From Acidobacteriota bacterium (lineage in GTDB: Bacteria > Acidobacteriota > Terriglobia > Acidiferrales > UBA7541): 51,855 nt of DNA. Under the pieces are notes generated by a model. That model saw only the letters and a program-made list of their open reading frames with translations. It was not told the DNA's origin and did not search any database. Where the stretch lies: NCBI GenBank assembly GCA_021812285.1, contig JAKAOH010000007.1, positions 1 through 51,855 of the forward strand. Direction: 5' to 3'. The stretch's first letter is position 1. Each line of letters starts with the position of its first letter. A program made the translations under genes and the position numbers. Positions 17,778-26,078 of the stretch are shown one piece after another.

Positions 17778-18530
17778 TGCCCCTCAGAAGCAAAATCCTC
17801 GCAGGCAGAATGTGTTACTTGTTTTCAAGGGATAATTGCCGATGCGTTTTGAGAAATGGCAGATTTCTGAGGCTGAGAGACGAGAGCTGGGAGTACGGAG
17901 CAATGACCTCGCCTTACGTAGAACCACCCCTCGCGCTGCGAGTCGCATCGCGCGAAAATTCCATCGCACGCGGAAAAACAGTGGCTGTTTATCCGCGCGA
18001 AGAGGAACCATCACATGCCGGGGAGCAGTTGGAGAAGCAAAGGCATGGTCCGAACTCCCGTCACCGTTCCCTTCGAGCCCACGGGAGTGGCAAGGCCCCA
18101 GGGTGACCGGCCCAAATCCGCCCGATCAACAAATCCCCAATACCAATGCGGCTTTCGAGCGAATCGGGAAGAAACAAAACACCGCTCTCGTGACGCCCTC
18201 CACCGCCCACCCAGTTGGGCGTATTCCATTGAAAATACGGGCATTACAGGAGAAAGAAACCCATTTCGCCAGGCCCCGCGAGTGACACCCTCCGCCTTGC
18301 AGAGCGATTCTGCGATTCGGGCAAGCGCCTCGCGGGCTGCGGCGGACATGGGCTGGGAGGCAGGCCCGGACGTCTCGCGCACCGAAGTCCACGTAGAAGA
18401 GGCTCAAAAAGTGACACCCTGGAAAAATGATCTCCCTGAAACAAAACCACCTACCGGATTTTTTGCTCGACCACCTGTGACACCCTGCCACGCGAGATTT
18501 TTTCTCTCGGAACGCAGCCGAACACGCGGG
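17778..18530. other. 750 bp without a convincing gene, three copies of GTGACACCCT
   Basis: Several short open frames exist on both strands but none has family resemblance, codon bias or a ribosome-binding site. The motif GTGACACCCT occurs at 18282-18291, 18411-18420 and 18477-18486, with a near copy (GTGACGCCCT) around 18190. On the minus strand it reads AGGGTGTCAC, each time followed by different sequence. The stretch lies between the dead transposase and the first permease and may be remnants of mobile DNA. Confidence 0.5.
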
Positions 18531-21020
18531 TTACTGTTCGCGGAGGGCGGCGATGGGATCCACTCGCGCGGCGCGCCGGGCGGGAACGTAGCACGCGGCG
18601 AGGCCGGCGAGCACCACGAGACTGAGCGCGGCCAGAAACGTTACGGGATCGGCTGGACTCACGCCAAAGAGCAGGCTTCCGAGCACGCGGGAAAGCGCAA
18701 GAGCCGCCGCCGCGCCCACCGCTGCGCCCACCAGAATCACGCGCAATCCTTGCCCGGCGATCATTCGCACCACCGTGCCCGATTCCGCTCCCAGCGCGAT
18801 TCGGATGCCGATTTCCTTCGTTCGCTGGGACACCAGATACGACCCCACGCCGTAAACGCCACCGAGCGCAACGAGCAGCGCCATCAGCGCAAACGCGCCG
18901 AGCAATACCAGATTGAACTTTCTGTCCACCAGGGACGCCGAAAGCGCCTGTTCAATCGTGCTGAACTGCGCCGGAACGTTCGGCCACAATCCATGCTCGA
19001 TCGCGCGAATCGAGGGAACCAGTTCGCTGGGCGTCTGGCGCGTTTCCACCACCACGGTGAAATCGTGAATGCCCAACGGCCGCTGACGGTAATCCACGTA
19101 AACGGTCGGGCTGGGTTTCACGTCGAGCCCGCGATCGCGCACGTCGCCGACGACGCCAACAATCGTGATTGGACTCACGTCCGCGTCCATTCCGCCGAAA
19201 TTGATCACCTTGCCGATTGGATTCTGTCCCGGCCATTGCGACTGGGCCAGCGACTGGCTGATCACGGCGACTTCCGGCGCGCCGGGGCCGTCCTGCTGCT
19301 CGAACAGGCGCCCGCGCACGAGCGGAATGCCCATCGCGCGAAAATAGCCCGCGCTCGCCACCGAATAATCCGCATGGCCCATCCGCGCGCGGTCTCCCTG
19401 TTGCGCATCCATAACTTTCACCAAATCGGGGAGATTAGCGATCTTCTCGTTTCCGCTCATCACCAGAAATCCGCCATCGCTGCCGGGACCGCTGAAGGGA
19501 AGAGCATTGATCGTGCCGACGTTTTCGACGCCGGGAACCGCGCCGAGGCGCGCGAGAAGCTGCTGAAATTTCTCCACTTGATTGGCGATGAGCGCCTTGT
19601 CGCCGGGCTTCGGCTTCAATGGGTTCACGTCGAGTCCGACGTCCGGCAGATCCATCGTGATCACGTGACTCGTGCGGAAGCCGGGATTCGTTTCGAGCAG
19701 CCGGAAAAAGCTGCGTGCCAGAAGGCCCGCTCCCACGAGCAGCATCAGCGTGACGCCGACTTGCGCGGCCATCAGCACCATCCGCGCGCGATGGCTCGAA
19801 GCCCCGCCCGTCTGCGTTCTGCCGCTGTCTTTCAGGCTTTCCTGCAATTCGCCGCGAAACGCGCGCAGCGCCGTGAATATCCCGAGCCCGACGGCGGTCA
19901 ATACCGCCAGCGCGCAGGCGAAACCAATCACCGCCGGATGCACGCCTACTCCTTCGGCGCGCGGCAAACGGCCCGGCTCGAGCGCCAGCAGCGCCTGAAC
20001 GCCCCAGAACGCGAGCGGCAATCCCAGCGCTCCTCCGCCAAGGCCGAGCAGGAGCGTTTCGGAGACGAATTGCTCCGTCAATCTTCCGCGGCTCGCGCCG
20101 AGCGCCACGCGCACCGCCAGTTCGCGCTGCCTTCCGGCCGCTTGCGCCAGCAGCAGATTCGCCACGTTCGCGCACGCGACCAGCAGCAGCAAGCCGACCG
20201 CGCCAAGCAGAATCAGCAGCGCTGGCCGCGCGTTGCTCACCATTTGCTCGGCCAGCGGCACGACCGCCGCGTTCACCATGTCCTCATGGCTGCCGTATTT
20301 TTCCTTGAGCCGCTCGGCGATCGCGGTTGCTTGCGCCCGCGCCGCGTCGAGCGATACGCCGTCCTTCAGACGGCCAATTACCGGCCAGTTGTGGCCGGTG
20401 CGATAAGGATCCACGGGATATTGCTCGCGCGGCAGCCAGATTTGCGTCGTGCCGGGAAACGCGAATCCGCGCGGCATCACGCCGACGATCGAAACCAGGT
20501 GGTTTTCGAGGATCAAATGTTTCGACGTGACATCCGGCGTTCCGCCGAGCGCCTGTTTCCAGAACGCGTAGCTCACCAGGGCCACCGGCGCGCCGCCGGC
20601 GTGCAATTGATCGCTTGGGAATCCGCTGCCGGCGAACGGCTGCGTTCCCATCGTCCGAAAAAATCCGCGGGAGACCAAGGCGACCCACGCGAGAGCCGGC
20701 TCAACGTCTCCGCTGACCGGTTCCTGGTCGTAATTGAATTCCGCCAGATGCGCGAAGCTGTTATCCTGCCGCTGCACGTCTTCGAAATCGGGATCGGAAA
20801 ACGCGATCTGGTGGCCGCGCGACGTCACTTCGTAAACGCGCACGATCTTCGAGGAGTTGGGGTAGGGAAGCGGGCGGAGAAGGACGCCGTAGACCACGCT
20901 GAAAATCGCGGTCGAGCCGCCGATGCCGAGCGCGAGCGTGATCACCGCGAGCGCCGTGAATCCCGGCCGGCGGGCGAGCAGCCGAGCGCCGTGCCGTAAA
21001 TCGTGCCAGAAATTTTCCAT
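18531..21020 (-). CDS. MacB/FtsX-like ABC transporter permease (ADOP family)
   Basis: An 829-aa permease with the ADOP architecture: N-terminal MENFWHDLRHGARLL, a first transmembrane helix in GFTALAVITLALGIGGSTAIF, a MacB-type periplasmic core, then two FtsX domains with multiple helices, ending RVDPIAALREQ. No ATPase gene is adjacent, as usual for these orphan permeases. Related MacB systems export peptides or act in envelope stress; the substrate here is unknown. The ATG at 21020 is chosen because GGAGA lies eight bases upstream and the family begins here; an open extension of 41 residues upstream looks non-coding. It is the downstream member of a tandem pair with the 23688 gene. Confidence 0.9.
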   Translation of the reverse strand: MENFWHDLRHGARLLARRPGFTALAVITLALGIGGSTAIFSVVYGVLLRPLPYPNSSKIVRVYEVTSRGHQIAFSDPDFEDVQRQDNSFAHLAEFNYDQEPVSGDVEPALAWVALVSRGFFRTMGTQPFAGSGFPSDQLHAGGAPVALVSYAFWKQALGGTPDVTSKHLILENHLVSIVGVMPRGFAFPGTTQIWLPREQYPVDPYRTGHNWPVIGRLKDGVSLDAARAQATAIAERLKEKYGSHEDMVNAAVVPLAEQMVSNARPALLILLGAVGLLLLVACANVANLLLAQAAGRQRELAVRVALGASRGRLTEQFVSETLLLGLGGGALGLPLAFWGVQALLALEPGRLPRAEGVGVHPAVIGFACALAVLTAVGLGIFTALRAFRGELQESLKDSGRTQTGGASSHRARMVLMAAQVGVTLMLLVGAGLLARSFFRLLETNPGFRTSHVITMDLPDVGLDVNPLKPKPGDKALIANQVEKFQQLLARLGAVPGVENVGTINALPFSGPGSDGGFLVMSGNEKIANLPDLVKVMDAQQGDRARMGHADYSVASAGYFRAMGIPLVRGRLFEQQDGPGAPEVAVISQSLAQSQWPGQNPIGKVINFGGMDADVSPITIVGVVGDVRDRGLDVKPSPTVYVDYRQRPLGIHDFTVVVETRQTPSELVPSIRAIEHGLWPNVPAQFSTIEQALSASLVDRKFNLVLLGAFALMALLVALGGVYGVGSYLVSQRTKEIGIRIALGAESGTVVRMIAGQGLRVILVGAAVGAAAALALSRVLGSLLFGVSPADPVTFLAALSLVVLAGLAACYVPARRAARVDPIAALREQ

Positions 21021-21231
21021 GGTTTTGTCTCCGCGCTTCTTTCGACGGCACGCCTCGGGCCGCGTCTTCCGTGAATGGTACGCGTTTGGCCGCGCGCAAG
21101 TTCCCGCGAATGCGTGGACGCCCGTGCGCGCGGCAAACTTCATCGCATCCTGTTGGAATTTTCAACTGAAAAGTGGTCCGGCGGGGATCGGGGGAAAGAG
21201 TGTCCGCTGCCAGGCCCGCGCCCGGCTCTAG

Positions 21232-23688
21232 CTATTGTTCCCGCAACGTCGCGACAGGATCCACTCGCGCGGCGCGGCGCGCCGGGACGTAGCAGGCCGC
21301 CAAGCCCGCTCCCACGATCAACACCACCACCGCTCCGAGCGTCAATGGATCGAACGCCTCGACGCCGAAGAGAAGCGTTCGCAGAACGCGCGCGAACGCC
21401 AGCGCGCCCAGCGCGCCGATGGCCGCGCCCACCAGAATCACCCGCAATCCCTCACCGGTAATCATCCGCACGACGTCGCGCGTTTCCGCGCCGAGCGCCA
21501 TTCGGATGCCGATTTCCTTGGTTCGCTGGGAGACCAGATACGATCCCACGCCGTAGACGCCCATCAGCGCCACCAGCAACGCCGTCAGCGCAAACGCCGC
21601 GAGCAACAGCAGATTGAATTCCCGGCTCGAAACCGATTGCGAAACGATCTGCTCCATCGTCCCGAACTGCACCGGCAGGCCGGGATCGATCGAATGCTCG
21701 ATTTGCCGCGCCACCGGGACGATTTCCGCCAGCGGGCGCGTGGTTTGCATCACCACGTGGAAATTGTTGGCGGCGCGCTGGCGGTAATCGGAATAAAAAA
21801 TCGGTGCGACCGCGGAAGCCAAACTTCGATCGTGGATGTCGCCCACCACCCCGACGATGGTGAACGGCCGCAGATCGTCGTCCATGTAGCCGAATTCCAC
21901 CATTTTCCCAAGCGGATTCTGTCCCGGCCACTGCCGCTCCGCGAAGTCCTGGCTGACCAACGCGACGCTTTGCGTTTCCGGGCCGTCGCTCGGCTGGAAC
22001 AGCCGGCCCTGGAGCAGCGGTATGTTCATCGCGTGGAAATAGCCGGCGCTCGTGACCAGGTATTCGGCGTAACCCACGCGCGACGGGTCGTGCCGCTCGG
22101 CTGTGTAGGTTTGCGTCAGTTGCCCGAAATTCGCGAACGTCTGCGTGTTGTCCACCACCAGGTAATGTCCGCTCGGTCCAAGCCCGGTCAGCGGCAGCGC
22201 GCTCACCAGGCCCACGTGCTCGACGCCGGGGACGGCGCGAAGCCGTTCGAGCAGCCCGTCGAGCACTTCGAGCAGATGCGTTTTTTCCTGCGGCGTTTCC
22301 GGCCACACCTGCAGGAGATCCATTGTGACGATATCCCGGGTGCGAAAGCCCGGATGCACCTCCAGCAGCGCGAACAAGCTGCGCCCCAGCAAACCCGCTC
22401 CGGCCAGCAGAACCAGCGTCACCGCGATCTGCGCGCCCATCAAAACCAGCCGCAACCGATGGCTCGACGTTCCCCCGCTTTGCGTCCGGTCGCTGCCTTT
22501 CAGATTTTCCTGAATATCGGCCGAGCAGGCGCGCAGCGCCGTGATCAACCCCAGAGCCAGCGCCACCGCCAGCGCGACGCCCGCGGCAAAGAGGAGCACC
22601 GCCGGATGCAGCCCGACTTCATTCGCGTGCGGCAGGCGTCCCGGCTCCAGGTCCATGAGCGCGCGCACGCCCGCCATGGCCACGGGCAATCCCAGCAAAC
22701 TTCCGGTGGCGGAAAGGAGAAAAGTTTCCGAGACGAACTGCGCGATCAGTTGCCTTCGGTTCGCGCCGATCGCCACGCGCACCGCCAATTCGCGCTGCCG
22801 CCGCGCCGCCTGCGCCAGCAGCAGATTCGCCACGTTCGCGCAGGCGACCAGCAGCAGCAAACCCACCGCGCCGAGCAGAATCAGCAGCGCGGGGCGCGTC
22901 GACCCCACCAGGACGTCGGAAAGCAGCTCGAGGCGGACTTCGCGCACGTCCGTGCCCTCGCCGTATCTTTGCTTCAGCCGTTCCGCCACAGCGGTCGCCT
23001 GCGCCTGCGCCTGCTCGATCGAGGTCCCTTCCTTGACCCGGGCGATTCCCGCCCAGATGTGCGCCATCCGGTTCGTGGATGTCGCAAAAATCTCCCGTGG
23101 AAACCAAAGGTCGGTGTTTCCGGGAAAATTGAATCCGCGCGGCATCACACCGACGATCGTCACCAGGTGCCCGGAAATGCTGAGTTTGCGCGCCGAAAAA
23201 TCGAGCCTTCCGCCGAGGTACCGTTTCCAGAATCCGTAGCTCACCAGGCAGACGGGATTCGCGCCGAAGTGCAGCTCGCTTGGAGCGAACTCGCGTCCCA
23301 GATAGGGATGCACGCCCATGACGCGGAAAAAGCTGTGCGTGACTGCGGCCACCGTCACCATTGCCGGTTCGCTGCCGCCGATCACCGGTTCCAGGTCGCT
23401 GTTGAATTCGGCGATGGCGTCGAGATCGCCGATCTGCTGCTGGTAATCCTGGAAATCGGAATCGGAGAGCCGCACGTCGTTGCCGCGGTCCGTCACCTCG
23501 TAGACGCGAACGATGTGGTCGGGATGAGGGTAGGGAAGCGGGCGCAGCAATACGCCGTCCACGACGCTGAATATGGCCGTGGATCCGCCGATTCCGAGCG
23601 CAAGCGTAACGACAGCCACGATCGCGAAACCCGGGTTTCGGCCCAGCAGCCGAGCCCCGTGTTTCAGATCATGCCAGAGCGTCCCCAA
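21232..23688 (-). CDS. MacB/FtsX-like ABC transporter permease (ADOP family), paralog
   Basis: A second ADOP permease (818 aa), clearly homologous over its whole length to the gene at 18531-21020. The two share motifs such as LALGIGGSTAIFSVV, LLRPLPYP, LLILLGAVGLLLLVACANVANLLLAQAA and the final RVDP-x-A-x-LREQ. It starts with TTG, supported by GGAGGG a few bases upstream. A TATAAC (minus strand, 23719-23724) may be a -10 box, without a good -35. The 211-bp gap to the downstream permease has no gene and may hold a separate promoter. Tandem paralogs of this type are frequent in acidobacteria. Confidence 0.9.
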   Translation of the reverse strand: MGTLWHDLKHGARLLGRNPGFAIVAVVTLALGIGGSTAIFSVVDGVLLRPLPYPHPDHIVRVYEVTDRGNDVRLSDSDFQDYQQQIGDLDAIAEFNSDLEPVIGGSEPAMVTVAAVTHSFFRVMGVHPYLGREFAPSELHFGANPVCLVSYGFWKRYLGGRLDFSARKLSISGHLVTIVGVMPRGFNFPGNTDLWFPREIFATSTNRMAHIWAGIARVKEGTSIEQAQAQATAVAERLKQRYGEGTDVREVRLELLSDVLVGSTRPALLILLGAVGLLLLVACANVANLLLAQAARRQRELAVRVAIGANRRQLIAQFVSETFLLSATGSLLGLPVAMAGVRALMDLEPGRLPHANEVGLHPAVLLFAAGVALAVALALGLITALRACSADIQENLKGSDRTQSGGTSSHRLRLVLMGAQIAVTLVLLAGAGLLGRSLFALLEVHPGFRTRDIVTMDLLQVWPETPQEKTHLLEVLDGLLERLRAVPGVEHVGLVSALPLTGLGPSGHYLVVDNTQTFANFGQLTQTYTAERHDPSRVGYAEYLVTSAGYFHAMNIPLLQGRLFQPSDGPETQSVALVSQDFAERQWPGQNPLGKMVEFGYMDDDLRPFTIVGVVGDIHDRSLASAVAPIFYSDYRQRAANNFHVVMQTTRPLAEIVPVARQIEHSIDPGLPVQFGTMEQIVSQSVSSREFNLLLLAAFALTALLVALMGVYGVGSYLVSQRTKEIGIRMALGAETRDVVRMITGEGLRVILVGAAIGALGALAFARVLRTLLFGVEAFDPLTLGAVVVLIVGAGLAACYVPARRAARVDPVATLREQ

Positions 23689-24073
23689 TACCGCCCTCCG
23701 ATCAGACTGGGGCGGCAGGTTATACCGTGCGCCTGTGAAGCGCTCTGTTCCCGACCCTCGGGTTTGCCCTTCGAGCGCTTCCGAGTCTCCCCCGCATGGC
23801 CATGCCGCCTCATGACCTTACCTTTCGACAGCCCCTGATTTTGTTTCCTCCGGCCGCAAAAAGCCAGCCTGCTTTTCGCGGTCCGGGGCCAATCCGCAGC
23901 GGATGAGTCCGCTTTTCCCTTCCTCCTTCTATCAGAAACAGGGCCTGTAGGGAATGCCCAGGTTCATCCGGTGTCGCAAAAAATACGGCCCTGCCGTGGC
24001 CACTCAATCCTCATGCTGCGGTTATTCTTTTTCTTGATTTTTGGCGATTCCCGGCGCGCGTATTCCGGCGGCG
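23689..24073. other. intergenic region between the permeases and the PEBP gene
   Basis: No gene recognised. GGCGGCGT/ACGCCGCC at 24067-24084 forms a perfect 8-bp inverted repeat with a 2-base loop that covers the stop codon of the PEBP gene and may act as its terminator, though no T-run follows. Confidence 0.4.
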
Positions 24074-24667
24074 TCAACGCCGCCCGTACCGGCCCAGATA
24101 GTCGGCTTGGGCCACGATGTGCCCGGCCATCGCCCGATCGAATTCCTCGCGGCTGGCGCCGGGGGCGAGGTCGAGTTTGGCATTCAAGGCGTAGAGCCGG
24201 AAAAAATAGCGATGCGCGGGTCCCGGCGGCGGGCAGGGCCCTCCAAAACCGATTTTGCCGAAGCCATTTCTCCCCTGCCGCGCCCCGTTGTCAAGCTCTT
24301 TCTGCCGTGGCTGATTTTCCGCGAGCAAAGCGGAATTTGCCGGCAGATTGTAGATCATCCAGTGCGTGAAGAGACCCGCCGGCGCGTCGGGGTCCTCCGC
24401 CACCAGGCTGAAACTCCGGGTTCCCGTCGGCGCCGATTTCCATTCGAGCGGGGGCGAAACGTCGGCTCCATCGCAAGTGAATTTAGTGGGGATGGTTTCT
24501 CCCGCGCGCCACGCGGGACTCTCGATCGCGAATCCCATCGCCGCTCCTTTCCGCAGGCCGGCGTTGCGGGCCGCCGACGAATTCTTTCCGCAGGAGAGCA
24601 AAATCGCTCCGGCAGCGATTGCCATCGCCATCGCGCCGCCGGCGTGGCCCATTCGCGTTGTTGTCAC
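24074..24667 (-). CDS. YbhB/YbcL family PEBP-like lipoprotein
   Basis: A 197-aa protein of the phosphatidylethanolamine-binding/Raf kinase inhibitor-like family. The ligand-pocket motifs are present: AEDPDAPAGLFTHWMIYNLP and GGPCPPPGPAHRYFFRLYAL. With the GTG at 24667, which has an AGGA seven bases upstream, the N-terminus is a lipoprotein signal ending LLSC (Cys26), so the protein is probably anchored in the envelope. The ATG at 24652 is an alternative start. Function of bacterial members is not settled. It starts 34 bp after the stop of the radical SAM gene and is probably co-transcribed with it. Confidence 0.87.
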   Translation of the reverse strand: MTTTRMGHAGGAMAMAIAAGAILLSCGKNSSAARNAGLRKGAAMGFAIESPAWRAGETIPTKFTCDGADVSPPLEWKSAPTGTRSFSLVAEDPDAPAGLFTHWMIYNLPANSALLAENQPRQKELDNGARQGRNGFGKIGFGGPCPPPGPAHRYFFRLYALNAKLDLAPGASREEFDRAMAGHIVAQADYLGRYGRR

Positions 24668-24701
24668 CCGGTTTCCTTTCGCGGCCCGCGTTCCGGCGCC
24701 G

Positions 24702-25835
24702 TCAGGAAGAAAAAATCCGAAACGTCGATCGCTCCGCGTCCCACCGCGCTGCCATCGGCCGGTCGGTGATCTGTCCGCCGAATCGCGCGTCCCAGCGGCC
24801 CGCAATGGCCGCGCCGCAACCGGGGCAACTGCCGTTTGCCGAAAGGTAGTAACCGGCGATGCGGTAGCCATGCCGCTCGACGAGCAGCGCTCGGCATTGC
24901 GGGCAAAGCGTATTTTCGCCCTCCCCAACGCGGCCCGGCAGATTTCCCGCATAAACGTAGCGCAATCCCGTTTTTCGCCCGATTTCCGCCGCACGCAGCA
25001 GGGTTTCCGGCGGGGTATTCCGAGGGCTCGTCATTTTATAATCCTGGTGAAACGCGGTGACGTGCCAGGGAATATCGGGCGAGACGTCCGCCAGAAATTC
25101 CGCGATCCGGCCCAGTTCCTGGTCCGAATCGTTGAATCCGGGAATCACCAGCGTCACCACCTCGAGCCACAACCCGCGCTCGTGGATTCCGCGAATCCCC
25201 TCCAGAATCGGACCCAGCCGTCCGCCCAGTTCGCGGTAATGCCGGTCGTCGAAGGTCTTCAAGTCCACTTTATAAAGATCGAGCCATGGGGCGAGGTAAT
25301 CCAGCACGCGTTGTGTGGCGTTGCCGTTCGAAACGAAACCGGTGGCGAGTCCCGCGGCTCGCGCATGGCGAAACACTTCGACCGCCCATTCGCTGGTGAT
25401 GAGCGGTTCGTTGTAGGTGCTGACCACCACCCGCGCGCTTCGCGCCACCGCTTCCGCGGCGATCGTTTCCGGCTCGATTCGTTCCGGCCGCACGAGCGCC
25501 GCGGGGTCGCGCAACGCCTGCGAGGTGACCCAGTTCTGGCAATAGCCGCAGTGCAGATCGCAGCCGAGCATTCCGAAACTGAAGGCCAGCGATCCCGGCC
25601 AGGCGTGATGGAAGGGCTTTTTTTCGATCGGGTCGCATTGCAGGCCCGCCACGTAGCCCCATGGGGCCATCAGCCGGCCCGAGCGATTGAATCGGACCTT
25701 GCAAACGCCCAAATGGCCGGGCGGAATCCGGCACTGGTGGCCGCAGGCGTGGCAGCGCACCCAGTCTCGCTCCAGCCGTTCGTAAAGGTCAGCCTCTCGC
25801 GTCCGCTCTTCGAGGATGTCTTTCAGGGTGGGCAT
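24702..25835 (-). CDS. amrS: AmmeMemoRadiSam system radical SAM enzyme
   Basis: A radical SAM enzyme of the AmmeMemoRadiSam type (377 aa from the ATG at 25835). The [4Fe-4S]/SAM motif is CDLHCGYCQN. It is preceded by an N-terminal zinc-binding part (CHACGHQCRI and CKVR) and followed by VVVSTYNEP, KVDLKTF and AFHQDYKM, all characteristic of this family. The C-terminus is a rubredoxin-like zinc ribbon (CPQC and CPGCG). Known relatives occur with AMMECR1 and MEMO1 homologs; neither partner is in this window. The frame is open for 15 more residues to an ATG at 25880; 25835 is preferred because conserved sequence begins there and GGGGAAG lies upstream. Confidence 0.92.
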   Translation of the reverse strand: MPTLKDILEERTREADLYERLERDWVRCHACGHQCRIPPGHLGVCKVRFNRSGRLMAPWGYVAGLQCDPIEKKPFHHAWPGSLAFSFGMLGCDLHCGYCQNWVTSQALRDPAALVRPERIEPETIAAEAVARSARVVVSTYNEPLITSEWAVEVFRHARAAGLATGFVSNGNATQRVLDYLAPWLDLYKVDLKTFDDRHYRELGGRLGPILEGIRGIHERGLWLEVVTLVIPGFNDSDQELGRIAEFLADVSPDIPWHVTAFHQDYKMTSPRNTPPETLLRAAEIGRKTGLRYVYAGNLPGRVGEGENTLCPQCRALLVERHGYRIAGYYLSANGSCPGCGAAIAGRWDARFGGQITDRPMAARWDAERSTFRIFSS

Positions 25836-25985
25836 CGCAACCACTTCCCCGTAGCTGTGTTTATAGTATGCCAGACTCACAACCCGCTGCGAACGGCCTG
25901 CATCTCACGCCGTAGCGTGTCTGCCGGACCTGGCGGCGGGGGAGAATTTTCAGGGCGAGCACGCAGCAGGCGCCGTGGCCTTCGA

Positions 25986-26016
25986 TTGGCGCCCGTTCTT
26001 CCGGCTAACATAAAAT
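25986..26016 (+). promoter_or_regulatory. possible promoter of the BNR protein gene
   Basis: TTGGCG (25986-25991) and TAAAAT (26011-26016) are separated by 19 bp, about 63 bp before the GTG start. The hexamers match reasonably but the spacing is long; TATAGT at 26018 is an alternative -10. Weak support. Confidence 0.3.
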
Positions 26017-26078
26017 GTATAGTTCTTGCAGGCGGGGACTCGGGTGATCGAAATTTGCCAGCAACTCAGGAGGTCCAT

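Noticed and set aside
18011-18382. minus-strand frame of 123 codons in the gene-poor region
   Set aside because: No recognisable domain, no ribosome-binding site, and it spans repeated DNA.
18015-20999. 994-codon open frame on the + strand
   Set aside because: It is antisense to the ADOP permease; its Arg/His/Gln-rich translation has no family features. It is a shadow caused by high GC at third positions.
21235-23838. 867-codon open frame on the + strand
   Set aside because: Antisense to the second ADOP permease, with the same low-complexity composition.
24366-26078. 571-codon upstream extension of the BNR protein gene
   Set aside because: It lies antisense to the PEBP and amrS genes. A strong ribosome-binding site, GTG and signal peptide begin the real gene at 26079.
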